Origin: CAZADS01 sp964483985
GTDB lineage: Bacteria > Pseudomonadota > Alphaproteobacteria > Thalassobaculales > Thalassobaculaceae
Assembly: GCA_964483985.1 (NCBI GenBank)
Contig: CAZADS010000078.1
Span: 1 to 54,149, forward strand
DNA: 54,149 nucleotides
Direction: 5' to 3'
Part shown: positions 27,071-36,756 of the stretch, piece by piece
Numbering within the stretch: position 1 is the stretch's first letter
Layout: every line of letters begins with the position of its first letter
Notes under the pieces: generated by a model
The model's database searches: none
Told to the model about the DNA's origin: nothing
What the model saw: only the letters and a program-made list of their open reading frames with translations
Program-made: the position numbers and the translations under genes

Positions 27071-28195
27071 TTAAAGAAATAGTGTCAATACACCTGTATA
27101 CGCATAGATCCTATCTCTATTAAGTTCTCCATTGGCAAAAAAACCGACGATCGGAAAGTCGCCTAAAATTTGGCGAATTATTTCAGTTTCAGTTTCCGGC
27201 GGATCAAATTGATTTGGTCCTCTTGCTGCACAAGAAATATACAGACCGCCTCGAATTGTCTTGTTTCCAATTCTATTTTTAAGATCGGTAGCCATGCGGC
27301 GCATGTCTTTGATAGCGCTATTTTTGTCTCGGCGACAAATCAAAATGGGGTCGCCTTCCGAAACCGTTTCAGCGATTGCGATTATCTTGTTGGTTGGATC
27401 TATGCCAACTAAATTACGAACCGTATAATCGGCTGTATCTGAACCTGAGACTGGCAACGCTAAAAATATAACGCCTGAAATACGTTGTAAATTTTCTGCA
27501 AATTCAGAACCTATTTGATCTAAAAAAACGTCTAGTGCAGGTTTGTCGTCCAATTCAACTATTAGATTGCGTTGAGCTCTCGTTACTATGTGAGTAGTTC
27601 CTAGGGGGGTGCAGCCCTGACTTAGAGCGGTAGCTACTTCAGTAAATGCTGGGGATAACGCGACACCGCTTAAACAGCCGGTGATTGTGTCTGCTTGGTG
27701 GGGATGTTGGTTAGCAGTTGCGGTGAGACCACCAACCAAAAAACTCCCCGTGGTATCCACAAGTTTTTGAATCGCGGTTGCCATGTCTGGGTTTCGAGGA
27801 TCCGCGTGTGTTATCGCCAGTGGCATAGTAGCTTCCGCAATCCAATCCGCCTCTGTTGAAGCAAGAGTCACTCCAGCGTCAATTTCGCCACCAAATATTT
27901 TAAAGCCGTTTTCAGGTATATCGAGTACGAGTACGGTAGATGAATTTTGTCCATAAAATTCCCCTGCGCCAGATATTACCCCGTACCCGGAAGCGCATAT
28001 CCAGTTAACGATACCTGTTTTCTCTCTTAGGCGCCCAGACATTGCATTTAGATGGGCAGCAAGTTTTTCTCCGGTATAAAGTATACCGAGCGTTCCAGTA
28101 GGACCATTTAGCTGATTGATTAAATCATTTGTCGCTGTTTGCCAGTCTTCACTAGAACTGGTTCCTGAAATAAATTGAGTTTTCCCCTTGTTCAT
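27071..28195 (-). CDS. FIST domain protein (FIST_N and FIST_C)
   Basis: This protein of about 374 aa matches the FIST sensory module, which is thought to bind small ligands such as amino acids. The N-terminal part reads GTLGILYTGEKLAAHLNAM and CASGYGVISGAGEFY. The C-terminal end has the diagnostic FIST_C block PIVGFFANGELNRDR followed by YAYTGVLTLF. No kinase, GGDEF or receptor domain is attached, so it is a stand-alone protein. The start ATG 28195 has GGGTGAAG upstream; the frame extends 3 codons to a GTG at 28204. A partner for signalling is not visible nearby. Confidence 0.83.
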   Translation of the reverse strand: MNKGKTQFISGTSSSEDWQTATNDLINQLNGPTGTLGILYTGEKLAAHLNAMSGRLREKTGIVNWICASGYGVISGAGEFYGQNSSTVLVLDIPENGFKIFGGEIDAGVTLASTEADWIAEATMPLAITHADPRNPDMATAIQKLVDTTGSFLVGGLTATANQHPHQADTITGCLSGVALSPAFTEVATALSQGCTPLGTTHIVTRAQRNLIVELDDKPALDVFLDQIGSEFAENLQRISGVIFLALPVSGSDTADYTVRNLVGIDPTNKIIAIAETVSEGDPILICRRDKNSAIKDMRRMATDLKNRIGNKTIRGGLYISCAARGPNQFDPPETETEIIRQILGDFPIVGFFANGELNRDRIYAYTGVLTLFL

Positions 28196-28290
28196 TTTCT
28201 TCACCCAAATTATGGAGGGTATTAGTTCTTTTCGATACCGACGATTAATATTTCTTTAGACAATACGATTAAATTTTGATCAGGCAATTT

Positions 28291-28839
28291 TTAAGGTAAG
28301 ATTTTTTCGATGGCAGTGATTAATTTTTTTGAGTTTGGGGTTGTTGTAGATGCAAACCAATCTACGGCTTTCCCGGCGGGATCGACAAGAATTTTGGAGA
28401 AATTCCAACGTGGTTTTGACATGGTCCCTAGTTGATCAGAAACCCAGATATAAAAAGGATGTGCTTCACTGCCGCTGACTGTTTGTTTTTCGGTCATTGG
28501 AAAGCTAACGTTAAAGTTAACTGAACAAAACTCTTTGATCGCTTCTTCATTGTCTGGTTCCTGGCCACCGAAATCATTTGAGGGAATACCTAAAACGATA
28601 AGACCGCGATTACGATACGTTTCCCAAAGTATCTGCAATCCTTCGTATTGAGACGTAAAGCCACAACGAGAAGCTGTATTTACAACTAATATGGCTTTGC
28701 CTCGATAGTCAGATAATGAGAACGTTTCTCCTTCTAGAGATTTAAACGTAAACATACGAGCACTCCCAGCGTACGTATAGGCAGACGAAAAGCAAAACAC
28801 GACTATATTGATAAAAATTATAAAATATCGTGTGATCAA
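28291..28839 (-). CDS. Exported glutathione peroxidase (Cys type)
   Basis: This is a 182-aa thiol peroxidase of the GPx family. A signal peptide (residues 1 to about 24, ending AYTYAG) predicts the periplasm. The catalytic set C59 (ASRCGFTSQY), Q93 (FGGQEP), W145 and N146 (RWNFSKIL) is intact. It uses cysteine, not selenocysteine. It reduces hydroperoxides, probably with thioredoxin-like partners. The start is TTG 28839 with AAGGG close upstream. It lies 90 nt upstream of the FIST gene on the same strand. Confidence 0.93.
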   Translation of the reverse strand: MITRYFIIFINIVVFCFSSAYTYAGSARMFTFKSLEGETFSLSDYRGKAILVVNTASRCGFTSQYEGLQILWETYRNRGLIVLGIPSNDFGGQEPDNEEAIKEFCSVNFNVSFPMTEKQTVSGSEAHPFYIWVSDQLGTMSKPRWNFSKILVDPAGKAVDWFASTTTPNSKKLITAIEKILP

Positions 28840-28879
28840 ATCGCCCTTTAGTTTGGTTGTATTAATTAAAGTGGCTCAT

Positions 28880-29788
28880 TTAACGGCCCAACAATAGCAC
28901 AAAAATTCCTATAAGCACGGCGGTAATACCAAGAAATTCCATTTTATTAGTCTTTTCTTGGAAAAAGATATAGGAAGCTAAAAATGTAAACAAAAGCTCT
29001 ATCTGCCCAAGTGCACGAACGTAAGCAGCGTTCTGGATCGTCATGGCCGTAAACCAGCAAGCAGAGGCTAGCATGCCGGATAATCCAACAAGTCCTGCGA
29101 CCTTCCAATTCCGGATTACCTCTTTTATTTGTCCAGGTTCCCGACGTACTAAATACATTGACATAATAAGGGTCTGAAGAATTGTACAGCAGGCTAATGT
29201 GAAGGCGGCCTGCATTATAAACCCCTCACCTCCAAGCGATAATGATGCTGCACGATATGCTACCGCTGAGATCCCAAATGTTGCTCCTGAAGCTATCCCG
29301 ATTAAAGCCGGTTTTAGCGTTGATTGTGTCAGAAGATTTCGAAGCCCCGCTGTTTGTCTGGCGATGGAAATTGTCATAACGCCGATTAAACTAATTAAGA
29401 TTCCAAAAATGGCTCCAATACTAATTGTATCTCCCAACAGGACTAATCCAAAAATGGCTGCTTGAACAGTTTCTGTTTTGGAATAAGTTGTCCCAATTGC
29501 AAAATTTCGGAACGAAAATAAATACACCAGTAACGCTGTAGCCAGTATTTGAGCCAAGCCGCCAATGACGCTAAAAACCACAAATCGGAGATTAGGAATC
29601 GGAATAGGGAAGTCTCCAAATGTATGGAGTGCTATGGCGTAAATTAACGCGAATGGCACTGCGTAAAAAAATCGAACGTAGGTTGCTCCACCAGTGCTAA
29701 GTTTTGATTTCAAATGTTTTTGGAGCGCCGATCTGACATTTTGAAAAAAGGCGGCCGCGACCGTTATCGGGATCCACAATTCGAACAT
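28880..29788 (-). CDS. EamA/DMT-family transporter
   Basis: This is a 302-aa integral membrane protein with about ten hydrophobic helices in two repeated halves, as in the drug/metabolite transporter superfamily. Each half ends in the typical EamA pattern: LGDTISIGAIFGILISLIGV in the first and FFQEKTNKMEFLGITAVLIG in the second. It probably exports an amino acid or other metabolite. It lies between the enolase-superfamily gene (24 nt upstream) and the glutathione peroxidase gene (40 nt downstream), so it is likely in the same transcript as one or both. Confidence 0.87.
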   Translation of the reverse strand: MFELWIPITVAAAFFQNVRSALQKHLKSKLSTGGATYVRFFYAVPFALIYAIALHTFGDFPIPIPNLRFVVFSVIGGLAQILATALLVYLFSFRNFAIGTTYSKTETVQAAIFGLVLLGDTISIGAIFGILISLIGVMTISIARQTAGLRNLLTQSTLKPALIGIASGATFGISAVAYRAASLSLGGEGFIMQAAFTLACCTILQTLIMSMYLVRREPGQIKEVIRNWKVAGLVGLSGMLASACWFTAMTIQNAAYVRALGQIELLFTFLASYIFFQEKTNKMEFLGITAVLIGIFVLLLGR

Positions 29789-29812
29789 CTGATTATTCTC
29801 TCTAGGTAAAAG

Positions 29813-31006
29813 TCATGTAGTGCGTCTAATCACGCAGTCTGGGCGTTTGAATACCTCTGGTCGCAGGGCCACTCCTAGTCCAGAGCTTTCCGGAGCACTA
29901 ATGCGGCCTTTATGGACCGGCGGTAAGGTAGTCACCACCTCACTGTACCAACCGTAATAAAATGCCCTAACAATTTCTTGAATTTCGCAATTTGGTGTAG
30001 CTAACGCTAAATGTGTCGACGCCGTAAGTGCGACAGGGCCAGTGCAATCGTGAAATGCTACTGGTACATGCCAAGCTTCGGCCATACTAGCGATCTTTCG
30101 TGCTTCTGAGAGACCTCCGCACCAGGCAATATCCATTATTATTAGACTTAGAGAGTCCAGTTCAAGGAGATAGCGGAAATCGGCCATTCCGCCGCGGGTT
30201 TCGCCCACAGCGATTGGTGAGGTCGTTGCCCTAGCAACTTCGCCGAGTGAAGCCATATGATCCATAAATACTGGATCTTCGACCCAATATGGTTCGAATT
30301 GCTCGAGAGCCCTAGCAATTCGGACAGCGTTTGGTCTGTCCCACAGCGAATGCAATTCAGCCATTATATCCATTCGGTCACCGACAGATTGACGAATTTT
30401 AGCGAATGGCTCCAGTGCTTTTTCTAGTTGAGCAGTAGTAATGTGATGGCCGCCGGATAGCTCTGCAGCATAGTCGAAAGGCCATATTTTCATGCCATCA
30501 ATACCCATTTCAAGCAGCGAATGAGCAAGCTCATCTGCGTTATTTAAGAATGCGTCCAAATCTTCGTAGGCTCCTTTATCCACGTTTAACCCAAAGTTCT
30601 CGGTTCCTTGATTATTGTGATTTCTCACATAATGGTTGCCGGCACATGTGTTATAAACTCGAATATCTTCTCTAACCATTCCACCTAATAATTGATGCAC
30701 AGGTTGGCTGGTCCATTTACCCCAAATATCCCAAAGAGCGATATCAACAGCTGAACGCCCTCGTTGTTCCGCACTCGCGCCGCTGAAGCCGACGTATCCA
30801 ATCAATTTGGAATGATGTTTGCTAATCAACCGTGGATCTTGTCCCAAAATTATGGGGCCGATGGTTTCGTGAATGTGAGCTTCAGCAGCACCAGGTCCAT
30901 AGAAAGTTTCGCCTAATCCGACTATCCCTTCGTCAGTATGTATCTGAACCCAAATCAAATTAGGAAATTCTTCAATACGGATGGTTTCTATAGCGCTAAT
31001 TTTCAT
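29813..31006 (-). CDS. Mandelate racemase/muconate lactonizing enzyme family protein
   Basis: This 397-aa enolase-superfamily enzyme probably dehydrates or epimerises an acid sugar. The N-terminal capping domain has GLGETFYGPGAAEA. The barrel shows a Lys in GIDGMKIWPF, metal-ligand candidates in DIMAELHSLWD, EDPVFMD and VGETRGG, and the general-base His in VAFHDCTGPVAL. This arrangement is like mannonate/galactonate dehydratase-type members rather than muconate cycloisomerase. Length is normal. The gene is followed by an EamA exporter and preceded by pyrF on the same strand. The substrate is unknown. Confidence 0.85.
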   Translation of the reverse strand: MKISAIETIRIEEFPNLIWVQIHTDEGIVGLGETFYGPGAAEAHIHETIGPIILGQDPRLISKHHSKLIGYVGFSGASAEQRGRSAVDIALWDIWGKWTSQPVHQLLGGMVREDIRVYNTCAGNHYVRNHNNQGTENFGLNVDKGAYEDLDAFLNNADELAHSLLEMGIDGMKIWPFDYAAELSGGHHITTAQLEKALEPFAKIRQSVGDRMDIMAELHSLWDRPNAVRIARALEQFEPYWVEDPVFMDHMASLGEVARATTSPIAVGETRGGMADFRYLLELDSLSLIIMDIAWCGGLSEARKIASMAEAWHVPVAFHDCTGPVALTASTHLALATPNCEIQEIVRAFYYGWYSEVVTTLPPVHKGRISAPESSGLGVALRPEVFKRPDCVIRRTT

Positions 31007-31052
31007 AAAAAGGATCTTTCAAATACTTTGTATAGGTTTCACAATGACCAAA

Positions 31053-31973
31053 TTACTTTCTGCGTGCTAGTGCTTCGCGCAAACCATCGATAGCTTGGTC
31101 TAGTCCATGATCGAACGCTTTTTCCCACGTTGAAATGTTACCTGTATTTTCAGTTGTCGGAAATAATATCGCTCTTGAGGAGTTGACTATTCCTCCTTCG
31201 TATCCCCCTGGGCCAGGGATAAATGATACTACCGTATCGTCTGCGTTAGCTCCTTGTGCGCCGTAGCCTGGAATCAGAAATAGTGAATTTGGTAAAATTT
31301 GTCGTAGTGCTTCGGCTTGCTTTGGATAAGTAGCTCCAACTACAATACCTAGAGAAGACCAGCCCGTTTCTGATCCACAAAGGTCAATGGTGTGTCGTCC
31401 TAACGACTTTGCGATAGTTTCGAAGAATGTTCGTTTTCCAATTTTAAGGTCTTGATAATCGCCAGAGCCAACGTTACTAGTTTTGATTAATACAAATAGG
31501 CCTAAGCCATTAATTTGGGCGCTGTTAAAGTAAGGTTGGAGAGTATCCTTGCCTAAATATGGGTTTACGGTTACAGCATCACCTCCCAACGGTGATTCGT
31601 TAGACAGATAGGTGGATGCGTAGATTGCGGATGTTGTCCCAATGTCTCCTCTCTTCACGTCCATCAAAACCATTATTCCCTTAGACTTCGCGTATTGAAC
31701 GATCTGTTCTAAAAGTTGAATGCCGCGCCAACCCATAAATTCGAAAAAAGCTGATTGAGGCTTAATTATCGCTACTTTATCTTGAATTCGGTCAATTACA
31801 TTGGTCAAAAAGCCGCCAACAGCTCTTGTTGTTTGTTCGTCCGTTGGAGCCATGCTTCCTATTCTAAATGGGGGAGGTATTCTATCCAAATATGGGTCAA
31901 GCCCTACACATAATGGATGGCCTAGGTCCCTGATCCGTTTTATTAGTTTATCTCCAAAATGTTTGTTTGCCAT
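31053..31973 (-). CDS. pyrF: Orotidine 5'-phosphate decarboxylase, type 2
   Basis: This 306-aa enzyme of pyrimidine biosynthesis converts OMP to UMP. It carries the signature VLMDVKRGDIGTTSA with the catalytic Lys/Asp set. CVGLDPYLDRIPP near the N-terminus and IPGYGAQGANADD near the C-terminus are typical of the type 2 (mycobacterial-like, roughly 280-300 aa) form rather than the short 230-aa form. AGGTATTCTAGAA lies just before the ATG. It is divergent from the N-formylglutamate amidohydrolase-like gene. Confidence 0.94.
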   Translation of the reverse strand: MANKHFGDKLIKRIRDLGHPLCVGLDPYLDRIPPPFRIGSMAPTDEQTTRAVGGFLTNVIDRIQDKVAIIKPQSAFFEFMGWRGIQLLEQIVQYAKSKGIMVLMDVKRGDIGTTSAIYASTYLSNESPLGGDAVTVNPYLGKDTLQPYFNSAQINGLGLFVLIKTSNVGSGDYQDLKIGKRTFFETIAKSLGRHTIDLCGSETGWSSLGIVVGATYPKQAEALRQILPNSLFLIPGYGAQGANADDTVVSFIPGPGGYEGGIVNSSRAILFPTTENTGNISTWEKAFDHGLDQAIDGLREALARRK

Positions 31974-32135
31974 TTCTAGAATACCTATTCTTTGACCTAG
32001 CGGTGAAAATTGGTCATTAAATAAAGGATTGACTTAATATTATTTGCAACTTTTTAACTATGAATGATAATTAGAAGTCCATCTAATATATTCAATGGCT
32101 AATGAATTTGATCTTTCTTGTGGTGGTTCTGTAAA

Positions 32136-32912
32136 ATGTCATTGCTAAACTCTGAGGACCCCCCTCCGTTTACTGAATATAATATTAACGGTAAATCAGA
32201 TATTCTATTTACGTCTGATCACAACGGAGTGGCCATACCGGCCAATCTAAATGGTCTGGGTGTGGCACCATGGGAGATGGGCCGTCATGTTGCTTATGAC
32301 ATCGGTATTGACGCAGTTACAAAAGTGTTATCCGATAGATTCGACGCTCCATTGATTGTGTCTAATTATTCCCGCTTAGTAATCGATTGTAACAGGCATC
32401 CAGGACGACTGGGGTCAATACCGCCTGTTTCTGACAAAACGGTAATTCCAGGCAATAGATTCGTGTCAGGTTTTGACAAGTTAGCACGTGAAAAAGAGAT
32501 ATTTCACCCTTATCATAAAAGGATATCAGATCAGATAAAGACAATTAGAGGTCAAAATAATGGTAATGGTCCCATTATAATTGCTCTTCACAGTTTTACC
32601 CCCGTTATTAACGGGATCTTTCGCCCGTGGGATATTGGAATCTTATGGAAGGATGACGATCGTCTAGCTCAACCCTTAATTAAGGAATTACGAACTAATA
32701 AGGCTATTATTATTGGCGATAATAAACCCTATTCTGGTTGCGACCCAGCTGGATACACGACTGACTTTCATGTTGCTCCATTGGGATTGGTTGCGGTGGG
32801 GGTGGAATTTCGCCAAGATCGAGTGGATCACCAAATTGGCGCGGAATATTGGGGTAAAATATTTGGGGATGCCTTGGAGCGGGTATTGTCTTTTAGACCC
32901 TGGAAGGGTTGA
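32136..32912 (+). CDS. N-formylglutamate amidohydrolase family protein
   Basis: This protein of about 258 aa is of the HutG-like amidohydrolase family, releasing formate from N-formyl-glutamate or a related amide. Motifs are FTSDHNGVAIPANL, VVAYD-like HVAYDIGIDAV, SRLVIDCNR with conserved Arg/Asp, and LHSFTPV. GCDPAGYTTDFHV and VGVEFRQDRV follow near the C-terminus. I prefer ATG 32136, with GGTGG nine bases upstream; the frame opens at an ATG 18 nt earlier. No histidine-utilisation genes lie around it, so another N-acyl substrate is possible. Confidence 0.85.
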   Translation: MSLLNSEDPPPFTEYNINGKSDILFTSDHNGVAIPANLNGLGVAPWEMGRHVAYDIGIDAVTKVLSDRFDAPLIVSNYSRLVIDCNRHPGRLGSIPPVSDKTVIPGNRFVSGFDKLAREKEIFHPYHKRISDQIKTIRGQNNGNGPIIIALHSFTPVINGIFRPWDIGILWKDDDRLAQPLIKELRTNKAIIIGDNKPYSGCDPAGYTTDFHVAPLGLVAVGVEFRQDRVDHQIGAEYWGKIFGDALERVLSFRPWKG

Positions 32913-33134
32913 AGGTAGTTTTTGTGGCTAGTTGGTTGCTTAGTAAATTAAACAGGGGATAAGAGGGTTATTCTTTCTTATTGACAATAGCGCGATTTAA
33001 TTCTTTTCAAGGTTTATAAATTTTCAATTTTCTCCTAAAAATATAGATACTGAATAGACTTATGTGGGTATTTAATGCTATCGCTAAATCATATTGGTTG
33101 AGCGGTTGAACTCTTCCAACCCTGGAGCTTAATT

Positions 33135-33449
33135 ATGACAAACCCAGTTGATAAATTTGATAACCAGACGCAGATGGAGTTGGAATCAGCAGCTTTTCGG
33201 AGACTACTGGCCCATTTAGACGAACGAAATGACGTTCAAAATATTGATTTAATGAATCTTGCGGGTTTTTGCCGGAACTGTATATCAAAATGGTATCGAG
33301 CTGCGGCTGAAGATAGGGGCCAAGATTTAGATTATGAGACAGCTCGCGAAATTATTTATGGTATGCCTTATTTGGAATGGAAAGAGAAATACCAGAAAGA
33401 GGCTTCAAATGCTCAAATGGAAGTTTTTTTGAAAAGCCAAGATGACTAA
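33135..33449 (+). CDS. DUF1244 family protein
   Basis: This is a 104-aa small soluble protein. Its core, AAFRRLLAHLDERNDVQNID, MNLAGFCRNCISKWY and AREIIYGMPYLEWKEKYQ, matches the DUF1244 family, widespread in proteobacteria and of unknown function. Two cysteines close together (FCRNC) could bind a metal, although that is only a guess. GGAG lies eight bases before the ATG. It is followed by a long inverted repeat before the monooxygenase gene. Confidence 0.9.
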   Translation: MTNPVDKFDNQTQMELESAAFRRLLAHLDERNDVQNIDLMNLAGFCRNCISKWYRAAAEDRGQDLDYETAREIIYGMPYLEWKEKYQKEASNAQMEVFLKSQDD

Positions 33450-33476
33450 GGATTGTGTTTCGGATTAGTTCTTAGT

Positions 33477-33608
33477 CTATCTAAGGTAAATGGTAACGAA
33501 ACATTAGTATATCGAAAACATTTGCTTTTTATTCAAGGCGATAAATTGTTTAATAAATTCTCGTTCAAAGATGGGAACGTCGTTAACGACATTTACCTGA
33601 TTAGATAG
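33477..33608. repeat. Long imperfect inverted repeat in intergenic region
   Basis: Left arm 33477-33499 (CTATCTAA-GGTAAATG-GTAACGA) matches the reverse complement of right arm 33580-33608, which has a 3-nt insertion after CTATCTAA and a 1- to 3-nt difference before GTTAACGA. The right arm also contains the perfect 12-bp palindrome GTCGTTAACGAC at 33579-33590. About 80 nt of AT-rich sequence separates the arms. A transcript could form a long stem between the DUF1244 and monooxygenase genes, or the palindrome could be an operator. It has no coding content and no transposase. Confidence 0.55.
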
Positions 33609-33651
33609 GTCGCACAAAGTTGCAGTTTTGGTTTGAAAGGAGAGGCACGCT

Positions 33652-35301
33652 ATGCCTGACGCCACAAGTGAACAAGGTAATAAAAAATCAGGGGATTTTG
33701 ACGTAATCATTGTGGGTGGCGGTTTGGCTGGCCTTTTTTCCATTTATAGACTCCGAAAAGACGGGTTGCGTGTTCGCGTTTTTGAAGCTGGAGATGGTGT
33801 AGGTGGCACCTGGTTTTGGAACCGTTACCCAGGATGCCGTTGTGATGTTGAAAGTATGGAATATTCTTATTCTTTTGATAATGACCTTCAGCAAGAATGG
33901 GTGTGGCCGGAACGATATGGTACGCAGCCAGAGATTCTTAAATACATAAATCACGTTGCACAGCGTTTCGATTTAATGCGAGATGTACAGCTGAACACTA
34001 GAGTGATCTCAGCCATATTTAGCGAAAAAACTTGTCTTTGGACTATAACTACCGATAAGGGCGAGACGACATCCGCGCCAGTATGTATTATGGCAACTGG
34101 AAACTTATCCACTCCTCGAAAACCAAATTTTCCTGGTCTTGATAACTTTAAAGGGCAGTGGTACCACACGGGTCTCTGGCCAAAGGAGGGTGTGGATTTT
34201 TCAGGCAAGCGTGTTGGGGTGATTGGTACTGGATCGTCTGGAGTGCAGATGATGCCGCATATCGCGGCTCAGGCGAAGCATCTCACAGTATTTCAAAGAA
34301 CGGCAAATTTCAGTTTGCCCGCTCGTAATGCGCCGTTAAGTGAGAAAAAAGCAAAAAAACATAAAAAGGAATACCTCGAACGCCGCAAGGCCGCATATGA
34401 TACACCTTTCGGTATTGCTGGCTACCCAGCGCCAACAAAATCAGCACTCGAGGCCACGCATGAAGAGCGCTGCCAGAGTTACGAAGACAAATGGCAGGAG
34501 GGAGGTAGCATCAGTTATCTTTTTTCTTACACTGATCTATTGCTAACTAAAGAGGCCAATGATACTGCGTCGGAGTTCGTTCGCAATAAAATAAGAGCAA
34601 CTGTTAAAGATCCTAAAACGGCAGAACTTCTGTGTCCAAATAATCACCCTATTGGTACTAAGCGTTTAATTTTGGATACTAATTATTATGAAATTTTTAA
34701 TCGAGAAAACGTAGATCTAGTGGATGTTCGAAGTGCTCCTATCGAAGAAATCATTCCTAGCGGATTACGTACTTCATGTGCAGAATTTGAGTTAGATGCA
34801 ATTGCGTTTGCGACGGGTTTTGACGCTATGACAGGCGCTATGCGCGAGATAGATGTACGAGTTCAGGGTGGTGCCTCGCTCGAGGAACAATGGGACGGCG
34901 GCCCAAGGACATATCTAGGATTAATGGTGGCTGGTTTGCCCAATATGTTTATGATTACTGGGCCTCAAAGCCCAGGCGTAAAAAGCCAAATGATATTGTC
35001 AATTGAGTGGCATGCAAATTGGATTGCTGAATGTTTAAGCCATATGAAATCAAAAGGAGTTAACCGAATTGAAGCTACTGCCAAAGCCCAGAATGATTGG
35101 GTAGTACACGTGAAGGAAGTAGCGGACGCGACACTCTATCCCTTAGCTAATTCGTGGTATATGGGCGCTAACATTCCTGGTAAACCAAGGGTATTCATGC
35201 CATATGTAGGTGGTGTTCAATCATATACCAAAAAGTGTCAAGAGGTTGTAGCGAGGGGATACGAAGGCTTTGTTCTTTCCGAGCAGCGGGTGGGAGTTTG
35301 A
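33652..35301 (+). CDS. Flavin-containing (Baeyer-Villiger-type) monooxygenase
   Basis: This is a 549-aa FAD/NADPH monooxygenase. The FAD-binding VGGGLAGL is at residues 21-28. The Baeyer-Villiger fingerprint F166-K-G...H172-T-x-x-W176-P matches FxGxxxHxxxWP. The NADPH-binding GTGSSG is at 192-197, and ATGFD lies near the C-terminal third. It would insert oxygen into a ketone, as in cyclohexanone, phenylacetone or steroid monooxygenases. AAGGAG precedes the ATG. The next gene is an MFS carrier 225 nt downstream, which could handle the substrate, but this is inference. Confidence 0.92.
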   Translation: MPDATSEQGNKKSGDFDVIIVGGGLAGLFSIYRLRKDGLRVRVFEAGDGVGGTWFWNRYPGCRCDVESMEYSYSFDNDLQQEWVWPERYGTQPEILKYINHVAQRFDLMRDVQLNTRVISAIFSEKTCLWTITTDKGETTSAPVCIMATGNLSTPRKPNFPGLDNFKGQWYHTGLWPKEGVDFSGKRVGVIGTGSSGVQMMPHIAAQAKHLTVFQRTANFSLPARNAPLSEKKAKKHKKEYLERRKAAYDTPFGIAGYPAPTKSALEATHEERCQSYEDKWQEGGSISYLFSYTDLLLTKEANDTASEFVRNKIRATVKDPKTAELLCPNNHPIGTKRLILDTNYYEIFNRENVDLVDVRSAPIEEIIPSGLRTSCAEFELDAIAFATGFDAMTGAMREIDVRVQGGASLEEQWDGGPRTYLGLMVAGLPNMFMITGPQSPGVKSQMILSIEWHANWIAECLSHMKSKGVNRIEATAKAQNDWVVHVKEVADATLYPLANSWYMGANIPGKPRVFMPYVGGVQSYTKKCQEVVARGYEGFVLSEQRVGV

Positions 35302-35526
35302 TTTGATTAAGCTGGATTTTAATTCACCTTTAAAGAACCATAGATATCTACAAAAAGCCGAGTCGTAGCCTCAAGCGCTTAATTTATAATTTTTGTTAAT
35401 CATAACTTTTAAAGGAATGACAGAGGCAATAACAACATCATGAAGATGCAATTAAGTATTTTCCTCGGCAATATTTAAAATTTTACAAGATTCACTCTTT
35501 TCATACCTATTGGATTACTTTTTAAA

Positions 35527-36756
35527 GTGGCTTATAGACTAGCGGCGGCCGGTTGGCTCTTTTGTGCCGTATTCTTCTTTTATGCATTTGTACTCCGAGT
35601 ATCGCCGTCGGTTATGGTGGACGAGTTGATGCGCGAATTTGCTGTCGGTGCGGCTATCCTTGGAAACCTATCAGCTGCCTATTTACTGGTGTATGCTGGG
35701 TTGCAGATTCCTGCTGGTCTTTTTTTCGACCGTTTTGGGCTCCGTGGCGTTGTGGGGAGTGCCTGTGCTATCACAGCGTTGGGTTGTTTAGCCTTTGCAA
35801 TTTCTGAAACGGTCTTGTTTGCATATATAGCGCGTGTGATGATTGGCATGGGGGCCGCTTTTAGCTTTGTGGGTGCGCTTAATATGGCCGCGCGTTGGTA
35901 TCCCAGGCGATTCGCTTTACTGGGAGGTTGGGCCCAAATGTTGGGTTCAGCTGGCGGATTGGTAGGTCAGGCCCCTTTAGGATTAGTCATTGGGGTGTAT
36001 GGATGGAGATCAACCAATCTAGTTCTAGGGGCGGTGGGGTTAATACTCGCCATTCTGCTTTGCATAACTGTTCGCGACCCAGATAAATCAATCTCCACTG
36101 GATCTCCCTCTGTCTGGATTGGATTACAGACGGTTGCTAAAAATAAGCAGACTTGGTTTGCGACTATTGCAGCGGCTGGCTTAACAGGCACATTATTGGC
36201 TTTTGGCGGTCTCTGGGGTGTTCCTTATTTAATGATGGCGCGCGATATTAATAAACCTGAGGCCGCGAGTTTGGTTTCGATAATATTTCTTGGTTGGGCT
36301 ATATCTGCACCGTTATTAGGTTGGTTTTCTGATCGTATCGGCAAAAGGCGTCCTCTCATAATAATAGGCACCGCTGCGGCTACCTTTACCACGGCTATTT
36401 TGATAATCTGGCCGACCTTACATTTATTTCCTCTCATCTTTATATTGGTCGTTCAAGGAGCTTCCTCAGCATCAATGATACTATGCTTTGCTGTAGCACG
36501 TGAAAGTAATTCTTCAGAAACAAGTGGCGCTGTTTTGGGCTTGGTGAATACGTTTGTAGTAGGTAGTGGAGCCATTTTACAACCTTTAGTCGGATTAGGA
36601 CTCGATTCGTTTTGGAATGGCGGTTTTGTAAATGGGGTAAGAGTTTATCAAGTCAATGATTACCGATTGAGTTTAATGCTTTTGCCTATTGTTTGCGTTA
36701 TCAGTCTATCTGCTGCTTTTTTGGTTAACGAACCAAAACAAATTGGGAAAACGTGA
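35527..36756 (+). CDS. MFS transporter
   Basis: This is a 409-aa, 12-helix major facilitator. It starts at GTG 35527 (MAYRLAAAGWLFCAVFFFYAFVLRVSPSV in two parts), has the loop 2-3 motif GLFFDRFGLRGVVGSA, and has GWFSDRIGKRRPLIIIG in loop 8-9. The FVLRVSPSVM pattern is common in carriers annotated as hexuronate/ACS-like or nitrate/nitrite-like transporters, but the substrate cannot be assigned. It follows the monooxygenase gene on the same strand. Confidence 0.86.
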   Translation: MAYRLAAAGWLFCAVFFFYAFVLRVSPSVMVDELMREFAVGAAILGNLSAAYLLVYAGLQIPAGLFFDRFGLRGVVGSACAITALGCLAFAISETVLFAYIARVMIGMGAAFSFVGALNMAARWYPRRFALLGGWAQMLGSAGGLVGQAPLGLVIGVYGWRSTNLVLGAVGLILAILLCITVRDPDKSISTGSPSVWIGLQTVAKNKQTWFATIAAAGLTGTLLAFGGLWGVPYLMMARDINKPEAASLVSIIFLGWAISAPLLGWFSDRIGKRRPLIIIGTAAATFTTAILIIWPTLHLFPLIFILVVQGASSASMILCFAVARESNSSETSGAVLGLVNTFVVGSGAILQPLVGLGLDSFWNGGFVNGVRVYQVNDYRLSLMLLPIVCVISLSAAFLVNEPKQIGKT

